Below, piece after piece: positions 14,204 to 22,846 of a stretch of 53,052 bases of DNA. A program made the position numbers and the translations under genes. Below the pieces are notes generated by a model. It was not told the DNA's origin and ran no database searches. It saw nothing but the letters and a program-made list of their open reading frames with translations. This DNA is from Mesotaenium endlicherianum (lineage: Eukaryota > Streptophyta > Zygnematophyceae > Zygnematales > Mesotaeniaceae), in the NCBI GenBank assembly GCA_009602735.1, contig WELA01009562.1, positions 67,400 through 120,451 of the forward strand. The letters run 5' to 3'. The first letter of the stretch is position 1; each line of letters starts with the position of its first letter.

Positions 14204-16121
14204 GACGAGTAGCTTCTGGCCTTGTGATTAGCAAATCCTTCTTTTAACTCCGTTCGTTCAACAGGCAGCTCTGAATGTCAGTCGTCTGTCTCCTCTGCTC
14301 ACTGACATCTCCATTCAAATAACATCCCAAAGATCTGGATATGCTCAAGGATGCCTGAGTGACTTCTATGCCTGAGATATTCACTCAAATAAACTAGTAA
14401 TGATACAAAGGCAACCCTTTGGAACAAAGGGTGGCCACCTTGTACCGTCTTGTGGTTATATGATCATCCGGAAAAGGAAATGCCTGCAAGATATGTCAAG
14501 CCACAGCAACATAGAAATCTGGGCCGTTAACAGCACTCTTACGAAAGTGTAGTGGGGACATGTTCGACCCACATGTGATTCTTCCATGCAGAAACGCATA
14601 TACTTAGGTGCTCCAACCATCATATCAAGAACAGGCAAGAGAGGTGAAGGAGTGCGGGGCTTCTTCCTCCAAGGTACAGGTTTAAACTAGAGGCTCTTAA
14701 GCGCGAAGGACCTCATTCTGCCATAACAAAGACGTTCTATACATGAATAGTCTCTCCGGAGTTGCTCTTTGAATGACAATTTTTGTAGTACCAGGACTGA
14801 CTCCGAACTGCAGCTACAACAATCAAGCTTTGAGCGGAAGTTCAGAAAAGCTCAGTGGCATGCACAAAGTCTTCAGCAATACCTTCTTGGGGGCAGTTTG
14901 TTTAGAGCCACAATCGAAAAGCATATGTGGATGCCCGCTTGCACCGTCTGGCTCACTCGCTAATGAATCAGTAAGGAAGCTATAGGAAGGAGTGCTACTG
15001 CATGGTTGCCACTAGCAACTGCTGCTGTCTCGCGCCACCCATTGTCATCAAATGTCATGAGGCTGATCGTCAGCGCGAACACTTCTCATCACTGTTTCTC
15101 TCGCTGAAATAAGCGAAAAACAAAAATTAGAATTGAAGAGGCGATCCTACCTATATTATGTTTCCGCGCTTATATACCTTCCTATTATTATTTTAGGCCA
15201 TTTAAATTTGACCTCCAGACGGCTCGAACGACAGAACCGGTAGTGTCGTGCAAATATAGTCTCTTGAAATTTGAAGAATATGAAGAACTTAAATGCATAC
15301 ATGCGCAACGACCTGCTACGACGTAATGCATCAATGCACGATCTTCCGAAAGGCGAAGTGCCTGCGTTCTATTGGATCCATCTCCTGTCTTTTAGGTGCG
15401 GCAACAACGAAGATGGAAAAAAAAAAATATGGATGGAAGAACGGTTTTCATTGGTTCTGACACGAGAAGATCTAGGGGATGCAGATCTTATATGACGCGT
15501 AGTCTCGTGTGATGAGTAAGATATCATATTACGATTTCAAGGAATTTCAGTTGCATGTAAAATGTTTTCTATAGATATATATGAGGCGCAACGACCCGAG
15601 AATGCAGCGAATAGAAAGGTACGGTAAGGAGCTGTTTCGAGCAGTTTCGATCCAAGGGGGCCCGGTCAGTACGGGCAGCATCAACCTAATTGGATCCGCC
15701 CGAGGTCGTTTTCCGCCTGGCTCTACAACCTCTGCTCCGCATATACTACCATCGCTACTCCGCCGGTGGTCGCTTTCCGCCGATACTACTGTCAATTTGA
15801 CACGTGTGTCAAATTGAAGTTTGAAGAGTGCAGAAATTTCAACTCAATACAGGTGCAAATGTATAAGTTCTAAATTCTGCAGATGAAGCAGTCTCTCTCG
15901 AGAACTCTCCAAAAAGAATTCCAGAATTTTTCTCTCTCTACATAAGCAGCAGAACAAGATGACAGACTCATTGCACTGCATTTACATAGTGCTGCTAGAG
16001 TTTGCGCATCTCTACCCCTCTCATGTCCCTTGTCCGTGCTTGGGCAGTTCAACACAGAGCAGCATAGAATAACCATCTTCGTGCTCGTCTCCAAGCCCTA
16101 GCAATGGCTAATGCTACTCGG
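14204..16121. other. Intergenic region upstream of the channel gene
   Basis: About 1.9 kb without a convincing gene. It must hold the promoter and 5' UTR of the minus-strand channel gene, but I cannot assign a TATA box or start site. Open frames here, for example at 15271-15495 and 15581-15817 on the plus strand, have no recognisable motifs and low-complexity ends, and I do not call them genes. The only structured element I see is the palindrome at 15792-15817. Confidence 0.6.
15792..15817. repeat. 12-bp perfect inverted repeat with CACGTG core
   Basis: TCAATTTGACAC (15792-15803), GT, then GTGTCAAATTGA (15806-15817) form a perfect 12-bp dyad with a 2-nt spacer. The centre contains CACGTG (15801-15806), the G-box/E-box core bound by bZIP and bHLH proteins in the green lineage. 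It lies about 1.6 kb upstream of the channel start. A regulatory role is inference; it could also be a terminus of an old mobile element. Confidence 0.6.
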
Positions 16122-16261
16122 AACACTAACACTCCCGCACTGGCGTGGAGGGAGGCATCAGGGAGGTGCTTGGTAGCAACCAGACCCTCTCCAGTCATTC
16201 TGTCCATGCTACTAGGTCTTAATCTGAGAACGTTTCTGGCGAGTCCTCTGAAATGGGTGCT

Positions 16262-16979
16262 TGAAATGAATCGACTTACCAATAGGCGATTAACAATTAA
16301 TAAAGATCTTTATATCAGCAAGTAATCTTTATGGTATTTCCGTTAACTCGTTAAACGGCAAAGGACAATACACTAGCAGGGAATAATACTCGTAAGTCAA
16401 ATGCGAGTAAACTAGCATCAGTAATGCAAATCAGTAAACTCATACATAAGCAAGGTTAGAAGACAGTGCGTATCAATGGCTTCTCGCCTTGGATTCAGAT
16501 CTCTCTCAGTAAGCTGTACAAGAGAGTTGGCCTCGTTTCCGAATGCCGAACTCGAGAGCAATGCCTAGCATATGTACATGGAATGAGTTTACTGTTCAAC
16601 GGTCAGTGCGATGGCACCGCCTACCCGGGAGTTAACCACGTTGGTAGGACCTCGGTTAACCAAATCCACCGCCATCTCCCATCATCCCGAATAGCCATCC
16701 ATCATAGGGATGTCATCTGGCTATTCATCTAGCATATCGCACTTAGATGCATATCAAGGCAGTTCGCTGCTACCGAGTACGGAAGTCAGCTGGCTGTCAA
16801 AGAATGGGTCAGCAAGCTGACTTATATGGACTTCAGCCTGCTGCTTTCGGCTGAGTCATTAAACTGATAATTATGTAAAGTCCAGCAGACTGACTATTAA
16901 CTAAAGTTCAGCAGGCTGAACTTAATTAACTATTATATTTAAATGAATATTATATCCACTAATATACTGATTCATTACA
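16262..16979 (-). repeat. Element A 3' LTR (718 bp)
   Basis: On the plus strand it runs from TGAAATGAATCG to GATTCATTACA. The interior side carries a series of short dyads of the form TCAGC-NN-GCTGA, including AAGTTCAGC/GCTGAACTT at 16904-16923 and GTCAGC/GCTGAC at 16808-16821. In element orientation these lie in U3, where an enhancer would sit. Sequence from about 16567 inward is almost identical to the B left LTR. Confidence 0.9.
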
Positions 16980-17015
16980 ATCCCTCCAACTTAACTTGTT
17001 GTCGCCTCGACAACA
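16980..17015 (-). other. Element A 3' polypurine tract and adjacent hairpin
   Basis: On the element strand AAGTTGGAGGGAT (complement of 16980-16992) directly precedes the 3' LTR, the position of the plus-strand primer of reverse transcription. Just upstream lies a perfect 8-bp hairpin, TGTTGTCG-AGG-CGACAACA (16997-17004 and 17008-17015). The same arrangement precedes the LTR of element E at 38767 with a decayed stem. Confidence 0.8.
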
Positions 17016-17092
17016 TTAAACTGCAGAAATTTTAAATAAGGGAACTGAACCTGACCAGCCTCCCTTACTGACTGCCTCTTCAGCGTGTCACC

Positions 17093-18769
17093 TTAAGGGG
17101 TTGTTCCTGGGGCTTCAGGGTCAGGAGACGGAGATCTGGACCTAGATCTGGACAGCCCTCTAGGTCTGTCAGCTGGCCTTCTAAAGAACCCTGTTTGCTC
17201 TAAAGTTGGCCCTCGAGGAGAACGGAGGATGGTGGCCTGCTCTTCAACCACTTGGGTGTTGATTCCCACATAGACAGGCATTCCAGTAGGATGCTGAAAT
17301 ACATTGGCTAGAGGTACATGCCCCTGAGCGGAGGGGGAGGCTGGCATACCTCTGGCCCACCCGCGTGTCCCTCTTCTGGCACCCCTGTCCTCTGGGGATT
17401 TCTGTCTGTGTCTGCTGCCCAGTACAGTCAGATCAGCTTCTTCCCCTGCTTGGGCAGGTGGGCTGGGGGAGCGAGCGCGGGGTCCAGTTGTCGCCATAAC
17501 GGGGATCACATTCCACACACCTGATCGTGGTTCTTTAGGAAGTGCCACTGCCTGTCCCTGGGTATCCTGAGTACCTGCTGCTGATGCTTCTCCTCTGCCT
17601 TGTTCTTCTTCCTCATCCTCCTCATCCTCCTCCTCGGAGAGAGTAGGGGTCTCGTCCACTAAGTCGTCCTGCTCCCTAGTAGACATGGAGTAGTCTACCG
17701 ACCTCCCTTTCTTAGGGCGCGCTGGAGGTTGCTTGGCCTTCAGCCTACTGATATCTATCCGGCCTGCATTCTTTGCCCATTTGACAAAGGCATGCTTTCC
17801 CTTAGAGAAGTACTCTCTTCCCCTCCTCCTATGTTCCTTGGTCTCTGCATTCATATTGCTCAGGCATCCATTCAGCCTGGGGTCCCAAGGGGCAATGTGA
17901 GGTGGTAGGATGAGATAGCCGTCTAGGCCATAGTGGAAGTCATCCGGTTGGGCTCGGTCACACTCCTGCTTCTTATTTGTGACGGTCATCCACCTCCAGT
18001 CTGTTGGCTGCTGGTAGTACTGGGGTCCGTGCTCAGCCTTCCTCAGTTTACACGGGAACCAGTGGGGAGAGAACATCTGCTGTCCTGCTTCCCTGGCCAA
18101 GTACTCCCAGCTCCTTCTCTCAACTTCATTGTAAGCTGGCAGGAGTGTGAGGTAGAATACCGTATCCTTAAAGCTATCGGGCCGCATGCTCACCATCCGG
18201 ATGAGTCTCTGATCTCCCACTATTCCCGGTATGGGGACCGGCTTGTCCTCTGAATCATCTGCGAGATACCGGGCCTGCTCTGCTGTATAGCCCACCATCT
18301 TAGCATAATCTTCGTAAAGGACCACGCCGGTGTGTGTCTCGATGTACCTGTCCAGTGCTGTAGCTCCTTCCTTCTGTAGCAGTGTTGTCTGTTCCAGCCT
18401 GTTGATCTCCTGGGCTGCCAGCAATGCTTCCTTCAGGTTATCGAAGTTTTGGCCACCCACCACAGTATACCTGTAAGTGGCCAAGCTCTTCTGTCTGTCC
18501 GCTTCAATCTTTTTTCTTTTCTCCTCTTCTGCCGCTGCCGCTTCTTCTTGCTGTTTCTTCTGTCTCTCCTCCTCAGCCTTCCTGAGGTTTTCCGCTTCCT
18601 GATCCTTCTTCCTCTGTGCCTCTTCTGCCGCCTCTTGTTGCTTGCGGACCCTTTCTTGTTCTCTCCTGGTGAGGGACGTCGCCGCCAGCTCCTTCTGGTA
18701 TTGCTCCATTGTCCTCCTGGCTTCTTCTGCCTTGCGCTTTCTGTCCTCCTTTTGTGTGGTGGGCGCCAT
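17093..18769 (-). CDS. Element A third ORF: coiled-coil/acidic/RS-tail protein of unknown function
   Basis: I choose the ATG at 18767-18769 (558 codons). The frame is open eight codons further upstream, but those codons lie inside a probable intron that ends one base before this ATG. Residues about 5-105 are a highly charged E/K/R/Q coiled coil. Residues about 105-340 form a compact, W- and Y-rich region, perhaps a globular domain. An E/D run (about 378-389) follows, and the tail is basic and RS-like (SRSRSRSPSPDP). There is no signal peptide or membrane helix, so it is not an envelope protein. Basic clusters (HRRRGR and PKKGR) suggest nuclear entry or RNA binding (inference). I recognise no known family. 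The sister copy in B is essentially identical. Confidence 0.8.
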   Translation of the reverse strand: MAPTTQKEDRKRKAEEARRTMEQYQKELAATSLTRREQERVRKQQEAAEEAQRKKDQEAENLRKAEEERQKKQQEEAAAAEEEKRKKIEADRQKSLATYRYTVVGGQNFDNLKEALLAAQEINRLEQTTLLQKEGATALDRYIETHTGVVLYEDYAKMVGYTAEQARYLADDSEDKPVPIPGIVGDQRLIRMVSMRPDSFKDTVFYLTLLPAYNEVERRSWEYLAREAGQQMFSPHWFPCKLRKAEHGPQYYQQPTDWRWMTVTNKKQECDRAQPDDFHYGLDGYLILPPHIAPWDPRLNGCLSNMNAETKEHRRRGREYFSKGKHAFVKWAKNAGRIDISRLKAKQPPARPKKGRSVDYSMSTREQDDLVDETPTLSEEEDEEDEEEEQGRGEASAAGTQDTQGQAVALPKEPRSGVWNVIPVMATTGPRARSPSPPAQAGEEADLTVLGSRHRQKSPEDRGARRGTRGWARGMPASPSAQGHVPLANVFQHPTGMPVYVGINTQVVEEQATILRSPRGPTLEQTGFFRRPADRPRGLSRSRSRSPSPDPEAPGTTP

Positions 18770-18770
18770 C

Positions 18771-18878
18771 CTGCACATGTAACCAGGGCACAAGTTAGTA
18801 GGATATGGACCTTTGTCATAGGGATTGCAGGAAGTATGTTAGTATTTAGTATAGTGGCTTCGCTGCTGTTTACCTTAC
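18771..18878 (-). promoter_or_regulatory. Probable intron placed just before the third ORF
   Basis: On the element strand the ORF start is preceded by TACTAAC (complement of 18794-18800), then about 20 nt, then TGTGCAG followed by G and ATG. This is a perfect branch-point motif, a good acceptor and the start codon. A local donor, CCT/GTAAGG (complement of 18873-18881), would give a 108-nt intron; a donor in the 5' leader is equally possible. B keeps the acceptor (45484-45485) and donor (45585-45590), with TACTAAT at the branch. Splicing would make a separate mRNA for this ORF, as retroviruses do for env. Confidence 0.6.
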
Positions 18879-18975
18879 AGGATGATTGCTAAAAGTTGAC
18901 GTAGTTGCGATGCGCTACACATAAACGTATGAGTGTGTTTTTATCGCTCTCGCTCACTAACTGTCATATATTTTC

Positions 18976-18990
18976 CCCTCCAACTTAAAT
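18976..18990 (-). other. Second copy of the polypurine-tract core between pol and the third ORF
   Basis: CCCTCCAACTTAA occurs at 18976-18988 and again at 16982-16994 beside the 3' LTR. On the element strand both read TTAAGTTGGAGGG; the inner copy continues GGAAAA. B has the same pair at 43695-43707 and 45812-45824. This may be a central PPT or the scar of an older element end. Confidence 0.55.
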
Positions 18991-19036
18991 GGAGACAGGA
19001 CCGCCTGTCACCTTCCCGTGTCAACTGAAATGACAG

Positions 19037-22000
19037 TTATGGAGGGACTCCAGCGGCCCGAAGGTGGAACCGTGTCAACGCCCCTTTGGCATTGGTCAAG
19101 TGGTCCTTAAACTCCCAAGTGTCCCCAGAGGCATCGTAACCCTTCCATCGAATGAGGTATTTCATGACATATTTAGACGATCGACGGACCGAGCGAGCGT
19201 CTAAAATCTCATCGACCTCATATTCCTCAGGGTCGCCGTCCCGGACAGCGGGGACCGGTCCCGGTTGGACAGGGAACCGACCTGTGAACAGTGTATCACC
19301 TTTGATGTACGGTTCCAGGAAGGAGACATTAAAGACCGGGTGCCCCTTGTATTCAGCTGACATGTTCAGTTTGTAAGCATTCTGACCGACACGACGGACC
19401 ACCGAATATGGACCGACCCAGACAGGGCCAAGCTTTTTCTTGACCACACCAGGGAGGTACAGGTGCTGAGAATGCAGTTTGACTAAATCCCCCTTGGAAA
19501 ATGTCAGTTCCCGACGGTGTTGATTAGCGTATTTTTGTTGGTTTTCTTGGGCCGTGTGCAAGTTTCGTTGGACTTCTGACAGGGTGTCAGCAAACTCCTG
19601 AGTTAACTGGAGGGAGACCGGGTTGTCAATCCCTTCAGGGTGAGTTAAAGATTCCCCTAGCACATCTAGAGGAGACTTAGGGACTCTACCCAGGCTGAGT
19701 TCAAAAGGAGTTTTGCCCGTTGACGCGTGCACCGCACTGTTGACCGCAAACTGAATTTGAGGCAACAGGTCATCCCAATTATCTTGTTTTTGGTTAATAT
19801 ATGCTCTCAGCACCTCCTGCAGAACTCGGTTAGTTCTTTCAGTCTGCCCATCAGTCTGAGGGTGGTTTGCTGTGCTGAGCAGCTGTTTGACTCCCATTAA
19901 CCCCATTAAAGCTCTCCAGAACTTAGAGGTGAATTTTGAGTCTCTGTCTGAGATGATATTAGAAGGGAGCCCATGTTGGCATACTACATGGTTGTAAAAC
20001 TGTCTCGCTGTTTCGAGTGCAGTCACTTTGACAGTTGTGGGGATAAAAATGACCATTTTTGTCAGTTTATCCACGACTACCAGTATTGAATCATGCCCGT
20101 TGGCAGTTCTTGGTAGTGAGACCACCCAGTCCATGGATATAGTTTCCCAGCGTCCCGCTGGGATGGGTAGCGGTTGCAAGAGACCTCCGGGTGGTGTGTG
20201 CCGAGACTTATTTCTCTGACACTGGTCACAGGACTTGACATATTTCAAGACCTCCCGGGGTAACCCCTCCCAATGATAATGTTTTGCCAGTTTGCCAACA
20301 GTTTTGGCCTGCCCCAAATGTCCACCCAGGAGACTGTCATGAGCTTGACTCAGTAAGAGAGACCTTATTTCCAAATTATTAGGAATGACCAGCTTCAGCC
20401 TGCCTGAAGTGGTTTCAGTCACCCAGACCCCTCCCTTGAGCTTATACCCGAGTGCAGTAGCACGACACACACCAGTAGTGGGGCTGGGCTCAAATGTTGG
20501 GTCAGAAAGGTAGGCTTTCCTAAGTTGTTCAAGGAAGGACTTTTTCACCTTTAGTGAAGTGAGTGCACACAGGACTTTATCTACAGCATGCTGACTAAAG
20601 TTCCTTTCTTGCAAGTCAGGTCTTCTAGAGAGTGCATCAGCAGGATTCAACTTCCCTGGTTTGTAGTCGATCTGGACTTGGAACTGCTCCAGCATCTGGC
20701 TCCAGCGGTTCTCCCTCCTCGACAGCTTGGACTTCTTCTGAAAGTGGGTCAGAGCTAGATGATCTGTAATCACCTTAAAAGCTTTACCATGTAAGTATGC
20801 TCTCCACTGTTTGAGTACATGAATGATAGCTAGCAGCTCTTTATCATGCACTGAGTAATTAATCTCCGCTGGATTAAATTTCATAGACTCATACAACACA
20901 GGATGCCACTCCTGCCGTACCTTACCATCCTTTGTGGTTTTGTCAGCAGGCTGCAACAAAATAGCACCCATGGCAAAATCAGAGGCATCAGTAACCACCT
21001 GCACCGGTTTGCTGGGGTCATACACGGCTAGCACTGGGGCAGAACAAAGGGCATCTTTAAGGGTCTGGAAGGCAGCCTGCTGCTCTTCCCCCCACACATA
21101 CCCGATGTCTTTCTTAGTAAGGTCAGTCAGTTTACTGGCCTTTGTGGAATAATTCTCAATAAATCTCCTATAGTAGTTAGCCAACCCGAGGAAGGATCTA
21201 ACTTCAGAGACAGACTGTGGTACTGGCCAGTCCCTTATGGTCTGGACTTTCTTAGGATCCACACTGATGCCCTCTTTACTGACAACGTGGCCTAAGAATT
21301 CAATACTTTCCTTAAAGAAATCACACTTGCTCATTTTAGCATACAAGTGATTTTTCTGCAGAGTGTCCAGCACTTTCTTTAAGTGTTCAGTGTGCTGAGC
21401 TTCATCTTTAGAGAAAATTAAAATATCATCCAGGAAGACTTGCACAAACTTATCTAGATAAGGTCTGAAAATGTCATTCATAGCACCCATAAAGGTAGCA
21501 GGAGCATTAGTCAGTCCAAATGGCATCACGTTGAACTCATAGTGTCCATAGCGTGTGCGGAAGGCAGTCTTGTGTTCATCCCCCTCAGCAATTCTGATTT
21601 GATGATAACCACTCTTGAGATCTATCTTACTGAATACCTTAGCGCCAGACAGGGTATCAAGCAAGTCCTCGATCCTGGGTAAAGCATACTTGTTCTTTAC
21701 TGTAATTCTGTTCAGGGCTCTGTAATCCACACACATCCGCATACTGCCATCCTTTTTCTTAACAAATAGGATAGGTGCGCCGTACGGTGATTTACTGGGA
21801 GAAATGTAACCATTTTCCTCCAGCTCTGCAATCTGTGTTTTCAACTCCTCGCTCTCCAAATAAGACAAGCCATAAGTGCGTTGCCAGGGTGGCTGGCTAC
21901 CAGGTAATAGATCAATCCTATGATCTACTTCCCTTTTAGGGGGTAGTCCTGGAGGCATGTTAAACACATCAGTGTACTGAGCAACAATTTTTGCAGCAGT

Positions 22001-22840
22001 AGGGTGCTCCGGAGGGCTTACCTTTTTCTCAACCACTTCTTCAGGTTGAGGAGGTACCTCTCTTAGCAGCAGACAGAACATTCTGTCTTCCTTCTGGTTC
22101 CAGCTTTTGACGAACTCCATTGCATTCAGCAACTTGCATCCTTCTGGAAGCCTCTTCTTTTCCTTCATTTGCCATCCACACAGGACAAGAGGAAGAGCAC
22201 TGGTGGGTGCCAAGTCAGTCTGCCCATCACTGGCTCCTCTCACTTTAACTGTACCTCTGCTCCAACACACTTCAGCTTGATGTCTATTAAGCCAGGACCT
22301 GCCTAGCACGAGATCATAAAAGCCAGTGTTGAGTACCTCAAATGTAAGCGTTTCAGTTAGAACTGCAATGCCAGAACCTAACTGGACCTCAATAGGCTTG
22401 GTTATAACTCCTCCCGGGATACTTGAGGCATCTCCAAGGAATATTTTTCTATTCCCTTGGGTGACAGTAGGCAGCCTTAGCCGCTTAACTAAGTCCTTGT
22501 GGATAAAAGTATGTGACGCCCCTCCGTCAACAAATGCCCTCACCTTCCTACCTGCAATCATGCAATGCAGTAGGATAGGGGGGACTGTCTTTTCCTGACT
22601 TTCGCATTGTTCTCCTGACGTAGCAAAGAAATGTTGGACATCAGGTGGAACAAGAGCATCCAGAGTGTGCACTCTCTGGACGTCTATATTACTGATGGTC
22701 TCCTTTATCTGTTTGTCAGGCATGCATAGTGAATCCAGTTCAGCAGGACCCATAATACCTGCTACGAGGGCAGCTAGTGACGACTCACTATCTCTAGCAT
22801 CCTCACAGTCAGTAGACTGGATTACTGACTGTTGCTGTCT
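19037..22840 (-). CDS. pol: Element A Pol polyprotein (protease, RT, RNase H, integrase, chromodomain)
   Basis: Pol lies in the -1 frame relative to gag and should be made as a Gag-Pol fusion after slippage at 22840-22846. The first in-frame ATG is at 22753, and numbering here is from it (1238 residues). Protease has VDGGAS at 75-80. RT spans about 300-480, with the catalytic aspartates in VFLDD (442-443). RNase H starts at VVTDAS (586-591). Integrase has a zinc domain (H805, H812, C842, C845) and D875, D936 and E972. A C-terminal chromodomain (about 1180-1232, [15 protein letters not shown]) marks a chromovirus and would steer integration to marked chromatin. The frame is intact. A TAA in the pol frame at 22868-22870 lies upstream of the slip site and is harmless. 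Confidence 0.93.
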   Translation of the reverse strand, partial: RQQQSVIQSTDCEDARDSESSLAALVAGIMGPAELDSLCMPDKQIKETISNIDVQRVHTLDALVPPDVQHFFATSGEQCESQEKTVPPILLHCMIAGRKVRAFVDGGASHTFIHKDLVKRLRLPTVTQGNRKIFLGDASSIPGGVITKPIEVQLGSGIAVLTETLTFEVLNTGFYDLVLGRSWLNRHQAEVCWSRGTVKVRGASDGQTDLAPTSALPLVLCGWQMKEKKRLPEGCKLLNAMEFVKSWNQKEDRMFCLLLREVPPQPEEVVEKKVSPPEHPTAAKIVAQYTDVFNMPPGLPPKREVDHRIDLLPGSQPPWQRTYGLSYLESEELKTQIAELEENGYISPSKSPYGAPILFVKKKDGSMRMCVDYRALNRITVKNKYALPRIEDLLDTLSGAKVFSKIDLKSGYHQIRIAEGDEHKTAFRTRYGHYEFNVMPFGLTNAPATFMGAMNDIFRPYLDKFVQVFLDDILIFSKDEAQHTEHLKKVLDTLQKNHLYAKMSKCDFFKESIEFLGHVVSKEGISVDPKKVQTIRDWPVPQSVSEVRSFLGLANYYRRFIENYSTKASKLTDLTKKDIGYVWGEEQQAAFQTLKDALCSAPVLAVYDPSKPVQVVTDASDFAMGAILLQPADKTTKDGKVRQEWHPVLYESMKFNPAEINYSVHDKELLAIIHVLKQWRAYLHGKAFKVITDHLALTHFQKKSKLSRRENRWSQMLEQFQVQIDYKPGKLNPADALSRRPDLQERNFSQHAVDKVLCALTSLKVKKSFLEQLRKAYLSDPTFEPSPTTGVCRATALGYKLKGGVWVTETTSGRLKLVIPNNLEIRSLLLSQAHDSLLGGHLGQAKTVGKLAKHYHWEGLPREVLKYVKSCDQCQRNKSRHTPPGGLLQPLPIPAGRWETISMDWVVSLPRTANGHDSILVVVDKLTKMVIFIPTTVKVTALETARQFYNHVVCQHGLPSNIISDRDSKFTSKFWRALMGLMGVKQLLSTANHPQTDGQTERTNRVLQEVLRAYINQKQDNWDDLLPQIQFAVNSAVHASTGKTPFELSLGRVPKSPLDVLGESLTHPEGIDNPVSLQLTQEFADTLSEVQRNLHTAQENQQKYANQHRRELTFSKGDLVKLHSQHLYLPGVVKKKLGPVWVGPYSVVRRVGQNAYKLNMSAEYKGHPVFNVSFLEPYIKGDTLFTGRFPVQPGPVPAVRDGDPEEYEVDEILDARSVRRSSKYVMKYLIRWKGYDASGDTWEFKDHLTNAKGALTRFHLRAAGVPP

Positions 22841-22846
22841 TTTAAA
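22805..22846 (-). promoter_or_regulatory. Element A gag/pol -1 ribosomal frameshift signal
   Basis: On the element strand the gag codons CCT TTA AAA contain T TTA AAA (complement of 22840-22846), a canonical X-XXY-YYZ slippery heptamer in the correct frame. After 7 nt comes a perfect 10-bp stem, ACAGTCAGTA/TACTGACTGT, with an 8-nt loop (22823-22832 and 22805-22814). The gag stop at 22822-22824 lies in the stem-loop. A one-base backward slip enters the pol frame exactly. B repeats the signal base for base at 49641-49682. Confidence 0.85.

Noticed and set aside
15271-15817. Small plus-strand ORFs between the channel gene and the transposons
   Set aside because: No homology-like motifs, short, and partly low complexity.
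16466-16732. 88-codon ORF on the strand opposite to the elements, found in five family-A LTR copies (also 24541, 39741, 43179, 51376)
   Set aside because: It begins with GTG rather than ATG, shows no motif, and its conservation is explained by the similarity of the LTR copies; the older F LTR breaks it.
17093-18769. Third ORF as an envelope gene
   Set aside because: No signal peptide, transmembrane segment, furin-like site or cysteine pattern; the composition is that of a soluble nuclear or RNA-binding protein.
22799-22822. Pseudoknot from loop bases AUCC with downstream GGAU in the A frameshift site
   Set aside because: Only two bases would have to cross a 10-bp stem, which is sterically implausible; a simple hairpin fits better.
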